Part shown: one piece after another, positions 58,501 to 64,000 of the stretch
Layout of the letters: the number at the start of each line of letters is the position of its first letter
Numbering within the stretch: position 1 is the stretch's first letter
Origin: Nitrospirota bacterium
Lineage (GTDB): Bacteria > Nitrospirota > Nitrospiria > Nitrospirales > Nitrospiraceae
DNA: 64,000 bases
Direction: 5' to 3'
NCBI GenBank assembly: GCA_040757595.1
Contig: JBFLWP010000001.1
Location: 185,771 to 249,770 of the forward strand
The notes under the pieces: generated by a model
Told to the model about the DNA's origin: nothing
Database searches by the model: none
The model's input: the letters and a program-made list of their open reading frames with translations, nothing else
Made by a program: the position numbers and the translations under genes

Positions 58501-59169
58501 CGCGAAATCTTCCAGCACCAGCCGGACGAGCCGCTGGTTCGCGGCCGGGGGGAAGTTGTGGATCATCGTAAAGCGGACGCCGGCTCCGCTGGCCGCCGCC
58601 TGGCGCCGGACCCGCTCGATCGCCTCCCGGATCGCCCGGGCGCGGAGCGAGAGCTCGACCGCGCTCACCCTGGGGCTGGCCACCGTGAGCATGAGGGCGG
58701 CCGTGTCGCCGAAATCGCTGATGAACTCGATCGGCCCGGCTCCCGGCGGCAGGTCCGCGACGTCGCGCAGTTTGAGGCTGATGTCGTTGAACTCCTTCTT
58801 GGGATCCGGAAGATTTTCCTCGAGCTGGACGTAGACCACGGAGAGACCGGGCAGCGAAATGGACTTGAGCCCGTAGTTTCCGCCGGTCTGCCGGTGAATG
58901 TTCGGATTCTCGGCGACCCTTTGCTCGACCTTGCGGGTGACGAGCTGCTCGACCTTCTCGGCGCTGACGCCGGGCCAGGACGTGAGCGCGACCGCCTCGT
59001 TGGAAGCGATGTCGGGGTCCTTGCGCTGGGGCATCGCGAAGTAGCCGTACAGGCCCCACAGGAGGGTCGCGACCAGCAGAACCCAGGCGATCTGCCGGTT
59101 CTCCACGCAGAACCGGGCCAGGTTGCGGGTCCGCCGGATGAGATCGCTGTCGCTCTGGCCGTGAGTCAT
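55528..59169 (-). CDS. RND efflux pump permease (AcrB/MexB type)
   Basis: 1213-residue proton-driven inner-membrane exporter, about 160 residues longer than AcrB. The start is the ATG at 59169; an upstream TTG lies inside a repeat array. Typical parts: AWVLLVATLLWGLYGYFAMP (helix 1), WPGVSAEKVEQLVTRKVEQRV, VLVSWLGFWEWRSALLMALS and the proton relay Asp pair in ALGLLVDDPVVAGDAIKRG (helix 4), and LPFLILTGITGQFLYSLPIV. The second half repeats the fold (VSIVAIFLALVFQFKN, and ALFPLALNGGPLWEPL). It is the last gene of a tolC-adaptor-permease operon. Substrate not predicted; multidrug or lipid export fits. Confidence 0.93.
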   Translation of the reverse strand: MTHGQSDSDLIRRTRNLARFCVENRQIAWVLLVATLLWGLYGYFAMPQRKDPDIASNEAVALTSWPGVSAEKVEQLVTRKVEQRVAENPNIHRQTGGNYGLKSISLPGLSVVYVQLEENLPDPKKEFNDISLKLRDVADLPPGAGPIEFISDFGDTAALMLTVASPRVSAVELSLRARAIREAIERVRRQAAASGAGVRFTMIHNFPPAANQRLVRLVLEDFARFTEARKAARDIRLLEGPGFVGLDAETDLDDATIMAHVVGFVRERLRLSEFHPDSWDPAIIRDPRETEARLAAVVGAKYTYRELDDFTELIQRTLQTVPQVSKVSRAGILPETVYLFYSQERLAAYDVQVARLRRALEARNITMPGGTFELGGRSLTIVPTGEFKSEQEIGSVVVATTRAASPVYLRDLVDIVRGYESPPRFLNDYTWRDRDGRWQRSRAVTLAVQMRKGDKIGDFGMAVDRALTELRQRLPEDLIVARTSDQPLQVKESVDLFMRSLAEAIVLVVLVSWLGFWEWRSALLMALSIPITLAMTFGMMHLLGIDLQQVSIASLIIALGLLVDDPVVAGDAIKRGLAEGHRALVAAWLGPTRLARAILFATITNIVAYLPFLILTGITGQFLYSLPIVITCSLVSSRIVSMTFIPLLGYYLLRPKPEPSVEERRTRGFAGWYYRAGGGLLEHRWKVLAGSLLFLALGGYFMATLKPQFFPKDLSYLSYVDLWLPEDAPFMATYEAAVQAEEIVRRVTEEYGRSHPGRDGRPREVLTSLTTFVGGGGPRFWFSISPELSQLNYAQIIVQVTDKHDTQPLIAPLQQALSAELAGVRADAMQLETGSQVGVPVAVRISGEEIRTLRILAEELRRIFQSVPGLTRVRDDWGTDNFTVKFQIDPDRANLAGLSNEDVAASSAGGMNGYQVTTLREGDKQIPVVARLRTGERAQLADLQNLYIYAADGAEKVPLRQVSTISYQMETQKLRRRQHFRTVTVGGFPAPGVLPSEVLREVRPRLEDFKKKLPPGYNLQIGGEQEAQDQGFGEITLVMVVSIVAIFLALVFQFKNPVKPLLVFAAIPYGMVGALAGLAVMGQPFGFMAFLGVASLIGVIVSHVIVLFDFIEERHERGEPLREALLDAGIVRLRPVLITVGATVIALFPLALNGGPLWEPLCYAQIGGLTVATAVTLLLVPVLYAIFVLDLKWVTWESGNRPGASLPATIPAP

Positions 59170-59181
59170 GGTGGGGAAGTC

Positions 59182-59274
59182 AATGGTCAATCGTCACGGG
59201 TCATTGGTCAACGGGAAAGAACGGGAAAGCCAATTCTCCTACGAACGACCGACGACGATTGACCGTTCACGGCG
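59182..59274. repeat. Period-7 inverted array, word AATGGTC
   Basis: Left arm AATGGTC, AATCGTC, ACGGGTC, ATTGGTC, AACGGGA, AAGAACG (59182-59223); right arm GACCGAC, GACGATT, GACCGTT, CACGGCG (59247-59274). GGTCAATCGTC (59185-59195) is complemented exactly at 59254-59264. The adaptor gene stops in it (59267-59269), and it separates adaptor and permease genes. Confidence 0.87.
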
Positions 59275-60475
59275 TGATCCGCACCGGCTCCCCGTCCGCC
59301 ACCAGAGTCGCGCCGGTGACGATCACCGATTCGCCGACCGCGACGCCCTCGGTCACGGCCACGGTGTTTCCCGTGACCGGTCCCAGCTTCACCCGTCTGA
59401 TCCTCGCCACGTTCGCCTCGCCCCGTCGTTCCACCACGAACAGGGCGTAATCCTCCGCCGCCCCCGCAGGCCGGACGATCGCGGACAGGGGAACCGAGGG
59501 GATCGGCGCCGGCGCCCCGGCCCCCGGCAGCACCACGGTCGCGATCATGCCGGCTTTCAACCGGCCGCGCGGGTTGGGGATGGTGACTTCCACCTCGAAC
59601 ACCCGGACCTTGGGGTCGGCGGAGGGGGCGATCCTGGTGATCTGGCCGCGGAACTCCTCGTCGGGGATGGCTTCGGTCGTGATCGTCAGCGCCGTCCCGG
59701 TCTTCAGGCTCTCCAGCACCACGTCGGACACGCCGAAGACCACCTTGACCGACGCGACGTCGGCCAGCACGAAGGCCACCGTTCCCGACCCGGCCAGCGT
59801 CCCGACCTCGATGTTGCGCTTCAGCACGACCGAGTCCATGGCCGCCTTGAGGGAAACGTCCTGGACGGAAATGTCCGCCTCCGCGACCTGTTGGCGGACC
59901 GCCTGCACCCTGGCCTCCGCGACCAGCAACTGCGCCTTGGCCTTTTCGACCGCGGCCTGGTTCATGTCGTGCCTGGCCTTGGCCGCATCGTAGTCGGCCT
60001 TGGCCAGGCTTTGCGCCTCGTAGAGATTGCGGGCCCGCTCGTGGTCCAACCGGGCCTGCTCGAAGGCCGCCCGGGCCTCGTTGAGCTGGGACTTCGCTTC
60101 GGCGCCGGCCGCCTGGGCCTCCGCCAGTTGGGACTTGGCCTGGTTCAGCTTGACCAGGTAGTCGCTCTCGCGCAGGCGCGCGAGCACGGTGCCCTTGGCG
60201 ACCCGGTCCCCTTCCTGGACGAGACGGAGCCGGCCGTCGGCCCCGCGGACCTGCAGGATCTCGCGGACGTAGCCGCCGACCTTGAACGCGAGGTCCACCT
60301 GGGTGAAAGGCAGAATCGTGGCCGAGTAGCGGCCCCCCCGCTCTTCGCCGCCCGACTCCACGGCTTTGACTTTGACCGGCGTCGGGGGCTTCTGGTAGGG
60401 GTCCTGGTCCCGGCAGCCGGCGACAAGGGTCCCCAGGAGCAACCCGATCGCCAGCCAGAGTCCGCGCCCGCCCAT
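59267..60475 (-). CDS. RND efflux periplasmic adaptor (MFP, HlyD/AcrA type)
   Basis: A 402-residue lipoprotein adaptor. The N terminus MGGRGLWLAIGLLLGTLVAG ends with a lipobox Cys (AGC) at residue 21. Then come a beta-barrel part (YSATILPFTQVDLAFKVGGYV), a lipoyl half (VAKGTVLARLRESDY), a long coiled-coil hairpin (about 110-200, with LNEARAAFEQARLDHERARN), the second lipoyl half and the C-terminal barrel (GQITRIAPSADPKVRVFEVEV). It bridges the RND permease and the TolC channel. It starts 2 bases after the TolC-type gene stop. Its own stop lies in the array that precedes the permease. Confidence 0.92.
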   Translation of the reverse strand: MGGRGLWLAIGLLLGTLVAGCRDQDPYQKPPTPVKVKAVESGGEERGGRYSATILPFTQVDLAFKVGGYVREILQVRGADGRLRLVQEGDRVAKGTVLARLRESDYLVKLNQAKSQLAEAQAAGAEAKSQLNEARAAFEQARLDHERARNLYEAQSLAKADYDAAKARHDMNQAAVEKAKAQLLVAEARVQAVRQQVAEADISVQDVSLKAAMDSVVLKRNIEVGTLAGSGTVAFVLADVASVKVVFGVSDVVLESLKTGTALTITTEAIPDEEFRGQITRIAPSADPKVRVFEVEVTIPNPRGRLKAGMIATVVLPGAGAPAPIPSVPLSAIVRPAGAAEDYALFVVERRGEANVARIRRVKLGPVTGNTVAVTEGVAVGESVIVTGATLVADGEPVRITP

Positions 60476-60477
60476 GC

Positions 60478-61884
60478 TCAGTCCTCGCCGATGGCCCGCT
60501 CGAAATCGGCCTTGGCGGACCAATAGGCCAGCAGGCTCTGGCTGTACTGGTTGTTGGCGTCGGCTAGGGAGGCCTGCGCCTGCAGCACGTCCTGCAGCAA
60601 CGCCACCTTCTGGTTGTACCGATTCATCGTGACCCTCAGCTTTTCCCTGGCCGACTCCTGGACCGCCTGGGTGACCTGCAACAACTGATGCGTCTCCTGC
60701 AGCTTCCGATACCGGCTGTTGACCTCCGCGATCGTCTGTTGCTCGGCCTCCCGCACACCCAGGACCGCCTGCTGGGCGTTCTTGCGCTTTTCCGCCGTCT
60801 CCCGCTGCTTCCGCCCCCAGTCGAACGGCTCCCAGTTGAACATGAACCCGACCGAGGCATAGTGCTCGGGGAGGAAATTGAAGTTGTTGATGTTGGCATA
60901 GTCGAACACGAGGCTCAAGTCGGGAATGTATTCCGCCTTCTTCGCCCTCAGATCGTGCTCCGCCTGCGTGACCTTGAGGCGCGCCGCCTTGACCTCCGGC
61001 CGCTGCTTGAGCGCGATCGCACTCGCCTCTTCCAGGTTCGCCTCCACCCTGGAGGCGCCGGACACTGCCGTGACCCGGAAGTCGGTCGTCACATCCCGCC
61101 CCAGGATGACGTTGAGCTGCTCCTTCTGCGAGGCCATCGCATTCCGGATGGTCATCGCGTCATACTCCGCCCTCGCCAGCCTGGCCTTGACCTCCAGACT
61201 GTCGGCCTTCAGCGCCTTTTGCTGCTCCACCTGTTGCCTCACCACCCGGTCCAGCTCCCGGTAGGTCTTGACCACCTCCTCCGCCGCGTCGAGCGCGCTC
61301 TGGGTCTGAAGCACCGCGAAATAGGCCCGCTTGACCGAGTTGACGACGGTCTGCCGCTGGGTTCGCAACTGCTCGGAGGCCACCCCCTGCGAGGCTTCAT
61401 AGAACTGGATCCCCTGGTCGATGCGGTAGAGCTGCGTGAGCGGCTGCTGGACGCTCGCGAACATGACCGTCGTCCAGGCCGGGTTCGTCGTGATCTTCAG
61501 GTCAGTCGCGGGAATGGGCCCCGTGGCGCCGAAGGTTCCGAAGGCCCCGCGGTTGACCCGGAACTCGAACGGAGTCAGCAATTGGCCGGTGGTCGTAAAA
61601 AAGTTCAAGGCGGGCAGGCGCCGCGTCTTCATCTGGGCCGCCTGGTCGGCCGCCTTGTCCACGTCCAGCGAGGCGCTCTGCATGGACCGGTTGTTCTCCA
61701 TCGCCAGCCCCACCGCCTGCTCCAGCGACATCGTCTCCGGGGACGAAGACTCGCCGCCCGCCGCCCCTCCCGGCCCCTGGCACCAGCCTGTGGACGGTCC
61801 CGCAAGCCAGAGCCAGAGCGCTCCGAGCGCGACGACCGAGCGGCCGGACCAGCCCTGTTGTCGTCCTCCCATGACGTTCTCCAT
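60478..61884 (-). CDS. TolC-type outer-membrane efflux channel
   Basis: 468 residues, first gene of the tripartite operon. AGGAGG is placed well before the ATG at 61884. The signal peptide covers about 1-35 (VVALGALWLWLAGPSTGWCQ). The two TolC halves are seen: MSLEQAVGLAMENNRSMQSA at about 52-71, the start of the first repeat, and ANLEEASAIALKQRPEVKAA at about 265 for the second, each followed by long helices (for example VVKTYRELDRVVRQQVEQQ). It forms the trimeric outer-membrane duct. The upstream open frame, which overlaps the promoter, is not part of the gene. Confidence 0.92.
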   Translation of the reverse strand: MENVMGGRQQGWSGRSVVALGALWLWLAGPSTGWCQGPGGAAGGESSSPETMSLEQAVGLAMENNRSMQSASLDVDKAADQAAQMKTRRLPALNFFTTTGQLLTPFEFRVNRGAFGTFGATGPIPATDLKITTNPAWTTVMFASVQQPLTQLYRIDQGIQFYEASQGVASEQLRTQRQTVVNSVKRAYFAVLQTQSALDAAEEVVKTYRELDRVVRQQVEQQKALKADSLEVKARLARAEYDAMTIRNAMASQKEQLNVILGRDVTTDFRVTAVSGASRVEANLEEASAIALKQRPEVKAARLKVTQAEHDLRAKKAEYIPDLSLVFDYANINNFNFLPEHYASVGFMFNWEPFDWGRKQRETAEKRKNAQQAVLGVREAEQQTIAEVNSRYRKLQETHQLLQVTQAVQESAREKLRVTMNRYNQKVALLQDVLQAQASLADANNQYSQSLLAYWSAKADFERAIGED

Positions 61885-61933
61885 CCGCCACCTCCTCGTC
61901 TCAGCGTTGACCTCAGGCGACTCAGGCCGTTCA

Positions 61934-61962
61934 CATATAGCAGCTTTACCGAGTCGCTGCAA
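61934..61962 (-). promoter_or_regulatory. Promoter of RND efflux operon
   Basis: On the minus strand TTGCAG (61957-61962) is followed by exactly 17 bases and TATATG (61934-61939) with an extended TGC before it. The leader of about 43 bases includes AGGAGG. Confidence 0.55.
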
Positions 61963-62033
61963 AAACGCCGAGCAGGGAGTCCGCGCAGATCGGTCGCCGA
62001 GGAAAAGCCCGGAGAGCGGGATGAGGAACGGAG

Positions 62034-63149
62034 TCAGGAATGGTAGAACCGGTGGGCCGCCATCTCGAACAGGACCACCAGCAGGGTCAGGGCCGACGAG
62101 CCGGCGACCAGCAGCGTGCGGCGGCGGTCCAGGCCGGTCGAGACCAGCGGCATCAGGCGGCGCAGCCTGCCGGCGTGCCAGACCGTGTAGAGGTTGGCCG
62201 CAGCCCCGAGCGCAGCCAGCGCAAGCAGCGGCAGCCGGACCGGCGACTCGTCCAGCACCCAATAGGAACTGGCGGCGCTGAACAATCCTCCGATGCCGAG
62301 CCCCACGGCCCAGGGTCCGATCAAGGTGAACACGGCGCAGGGAGCTCCGAGGAGGGCGAAGACGACCGCGCCGAGCCCGAGCGCCTGAACCTGTCCCAGG
62401 CCCTCACGGCTCGCTGGAGGCTGCCTCGCCGGGTGTGCGCCCGGTTGCCCCATCAACCGGTACGCGTCAACCGGCTCCTGGAATCCCTTGAGTGGGAGCG
62501 CTTCCGGAACCGCCTGCGGATGGTCCGATGCCACCCGCTCGTACACGGTCCGATCCACCACGACCTCGCCCGGCCCGGCAGCCGCCTCCAGTCTGGCGGC
62601 CAGGTTGACCACCTCGCCGACGGCGGTAAAGTCCTTTGCGCTGCTCGACCCGAGCCGCCCCACCCGCGCCCACCCGGAGGCGATCCCGCTCCCGGCGTGC
62701 AGCGGCAGCCCGAACTGATCCCGCAACTCCGGGAGTCGCGCCCGTATCTCCAGCGCGGCTTGGACCGCCTGAGCGGCATGGTCCTCCCGCTGGATCGGCA
62801 CGTTGAAGAAGGCCATCACCCCGTCCCCGAGGTACTTGTCGATGAAGGCCCCGTGCCCGACCAGGACGGTCGTCGCCGTCCGCAGGAAGGTATCCAGCAC
62901 CTCGTGCGTTCGCTCAGGCCCCAGTGCGCGCGTCAGCTCGGTGAAGTCGGAGAGGTCGGCGAACAGAACCGTGATCTCGCTGATGCGCCCCTCGACGACG
63001 TGCTCGCCGCAGCGCGTGCAGAGGCTGGGATTGCGCGAGCTTCGGCCGATCCCCATGAGCCGGAAGACGACGCTCGCGGGGCCGGCCAGCGGTGTCCCGC
63101 AGACGACGCACCGGGACGCCAGGGGATGGTCGTGCAACACGGCGGTCAT
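62034..63149 (-). CDS. Class III adenylate/guanylate cyclase with zinc ribbon and membrane domain
   Basis: 371 residues. The N terminus carries CVVCGTPL and CTRCGEHV, a four-Cys zinc-ribbon-like unit at about 14-49. The catalytic domain (about 55-230) has ITVLFADLSDFTELTRA with the first metal Asp, FIDKYLGDGVMAFFNVP with the second, and DFTAVGEVVNLAARLEAAAG with the transition-state Asn/Arg region. It ends with a membrane domain of four helices (about 265-365). The N-terminal ribbon plus C-terminal membrane anchor is uncommon. It is coupled to the glycosyltransferase gene (stop and start overlap as ATGA). Likely signal: cAMP or cGMP. Confidence 0.85.
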   Translation of the reverse strand: MTAVLHDHPLASRCVVCGTPLAGPASVVFRLMGIGRSSRNPSLCTRCGEHVVEGRISEITVLFADLSDFTELTRALGPERTHEVLDTFLRTATTVLVGHGAFIDKYLGDGVMAFFNVPIQREDHAAQAVQAALEIRARLPELRDQFGLPLHAGSGIASGWARVGRLGSSSAKDFTAVGEVVNLAARLEAAAGPGEVVVDRTVYERVASDHPQAVPEALPLKGFQEPVDAYRLMGQPGAHPARQPPASREGLGQVQALGLGAVVFALLGAPCAVFTLIGPWAVGLGIGGLFSAASSYWVLDESPVRLPLLALAALGAAANLYTVWHAGRLRRLMPLVSTGLDRRRTLLVAGSSALTLLVVLFEMAAHRFYHS

Positions 63150-63925
63150 CGCACGTCTCGGAAGAATGTCCTCGGCAGGACCGGGAGCCGGAACTGCACG
63201 TGCAGGATGATCAACAGCACGCGCGCAAAGCTTCGCCAGATTCCCATTTGGACGAACTTGCGCGAGTCCGTCACGACCGGGGGCTCGAGCAGGACCGGTC
63301 TGGTGACGCGGACCAGCTTGTCGCAGAAGGCCACGTCCTCGAGGATCGGCTGGTCTGGGAAGCCGCCGATTTGCTCGAACACCCCCCTGCGTACGAACAG
63401 GGCCTGATCTCCATAGATGATGCGCGAGCGCCGGCAGCGGACATTGTCCAGAAGCGAGATCAGGCCCAGCCGCCAGTCCGATCCAGCAAACCGGTGGAGG
63501 AACCCGCCGGCCTGGATCGCCGTCTCCAGCCCGTTCAGCCGGCTCAGCGCCCCTTCCGGCAGCGTCGTGTCCGCGTGGAGGAACAGGAGCCAATCATCCA
63601 ACGCCGCCCCTCGAGCCGCCGCCTCCCGCGCGCCGGTGTTCATCTGGGACGCGCGTCCTTTGGGCGCCGTCAGAAACAAGCGTGACGCGTGACGCGTATC
63701 TCGTGAAGCGTCCACCGAGCGACGAGATACGAGGGACGACCGACGCGATCCGGGCTCGCACATGTCGAATCCAAAGGATTCGGCGATGCTGCGAGTTCGG
63801 TCGGTGCTGCCGCCGTCCACGACGATGACTTCATACCGGCCGGGCTCTCGGAAGAGCTGGCGGAGCGTCCCGGGCAACGCTCTCTCCTCATTGTAGGCGG
63901 GGATGATGACCCAGATCACGGCCAC
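63146..63925 (-). CDS. Family 2 glycosyltransferase (TIGR04283-like)
   Basis: 259 residues. Motifs: WVIIPAYNEERALPGTLRQL, VIVVDGGSTDRTRSIAE (sugar-nucleotide binding), LLFLHADTTLP (DxD-like HAD) and IIYGDQALFVRRGVFEQIGG followed by FPDQPILEDVAF, the latter typical of the TIGR04283 group near membrane lipid or arsenosugar pathways. Between the second motif and SAPKGRASQMN-like LTAPKGRASQMN, a stretch rich in Arg and Ser (about residues 59-81) replaces the usual short loop; it is encoded by a period-7 array. The frame stays open, so the protein is probably functional with an added loop. Function: glycosylation of an unknown acceptor. Confidence 0.87.
   Translation of the reverse strand: MAVIWVIIPAYNEERALPGTLRQLFREPGRYEVIVVDGGSTDRTRSIAESFGFDMCEPGSRRSSLVSRRSVDASRDTRHASRLFLTAPKGRASQMNTGAREAAARGAALDDWLLFLHADTTLPEGALSRLNGLETAIQAGGFLHRFAGSDWRLGLISLLDNVRCRRSRIIYGDQALFVRRGVFEQIGGFPDQPILEDVAFCDKLVRVTRPVLLEPPVVTDSRKFVQMGIWRSFARVLLIILHVQFRLPVLPRTFFRDVR
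63680..63749. repeat. Period-7 array inside the glycosyltransferase gene, word GCGTGAC
   Basis: Ten units, from GCGTGAC, GCGTGAC, GCGTATC to ACGCGAT. GTATCTCGT (63696-63704) pairs with ACGAGATAC (63722-63730). The gene is read on the other strand, so the TGA in the word does not interrupt it. Confidence 0.85.
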
Positions 63926-63930
63926 TCACT

Positions 63931-64000
63931 GGCGAGGGGCGCGAGGCGAGCGGCGAGAGGAACGAACCTCTTCTCTTTCATGGCTTCATGGCTTCATGGC
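63931..64000. repeat. Period-7 array followed by perfect octamers at the window edge
   Basis: Period-7 units GGCGAGG, GGCGCGA, GGCGAGC, GGCGAGA, GGAACGA (63931-63965), then three identical octamers TTCATGGC (63977-64000) that run to the window end, so the full length is unknown. They lie upstream of the glycosyltransferase start. Confidence 0.8.

Noticed and set aside
55825..59262. 1145-codon + strand frame opposite the RND permease
   Set aside because: Shadow of the permease gene with no protein-like features.
9446..63749. Repeat arrays as CRISPR
   Set aside because: Units are 7-8 bases with no spacers, and no cas genes are present.
1..64000. tRNA or rRNA genes, insertion sequences, prophage or integrative element ends
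   Set aside because: All gaps were read for tRNA T-loop-like sequences, transposase or integrase motifs and long direct repeats; none was found.

Overview
The window reads as a stretch of bacterial chromosome: high GC, densely packed, mostly single-copy housekeeping and regulatory genes. I see no rRNA, tRNA, CRISPR, insertion sequence or phage genes. The cell envelope is clearly diderm (Omp85/BamA-type barrel, TolC-type exporter, several lipoproteins). The gene mix (two-subunit biotin-dependent carboxylase of the CfiAB/PycAB type, a hemE-hemH-hemG operon, a DHH-CBS-CBS-nucleotidyltransferase fusion, many PAS hybrid kinases) best fits Nitrospirota, perhaps a Nitrospira relative. That is inference from gene content; no marker gene settles it.

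Layout. 1-2.2 kb: end of mazG, a small membrane protein and a hypothetical gene. 2.2-6.5 kb: leftward heme operon hemE-hemH-hemG, with a rhodanese membrane protein and a hypothetical gene downstream. 6.6-10.5 kb: epimerase, DUF523, EamA permease and small proteins. 10.6-19.6 kb, rightward: a PstS-like protein, an IPT-domain protein, the biotin carboxylase and carboxyltransferase pair, a lipoprotein hydrolase, a lipoprotein thiol peroxidase, an SthA-type flavoprotein and TenA. 20-27.4 kb: a small membrane protein, hicBA, a HEAT-repeat protein, PilZ, thiD and a heme-oxidase-like membrane protein. 27.4-44 kb: an FGE-fold protein, three orphan hybrid histidine kinases, methyltransferases including prmA, a giant Lhr helicase and a CPBP protease. 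44-49.5 kb: class V aminotransferase, DUF3365 haem protein, amidohydrolase, DnaJ-domain protein and an MFS transporter. 49.7-64 kb: Omp85 barrel, TAXI-type binding protein, PII-like protein overlapping the CCA-adding fusion, a complete RND tripartite efflux operon, a class III cyclase and a glycosyltransferase.

The most unusual thing in the window is a family of degenerate tandem repeats with a period of 7 bases (two have period 8). I count 22 arrays in 64 kb. Each uses its own word, for example GTGATGG, CGTGAGA, GGCAAGA, ATGGCCT, ATACTTC or AATGGTC. Most consist of two inverted arms of the same word around a 15-75 base core, so they can fold into a hairpin. They occupy gaps between co-directional and convergent genes, supply the stop codons of at least seven genes and the only possible start codon of the carboxyltransferase gene, and interrupt two coding regions in frame (five times in lhr, once in the glycosyltransferase). 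Where a gene reads through an array of a TGA-containing word, the TGA strand is the non-coding one. I regard this as the candidate undescribed system here.

Promoters of the TTGACA-N17/18 type were found by eye, including three with a shared TAGCCT/TAGCTT -10 box. Several -10 boxes lie so close to the start codon that leaderless mRNAs are likely. Starts were chosen by Shine-Dalgarno sequence, overlap with neighbours and these -10 boxes; all functional names rest on motif recognition without database searches.
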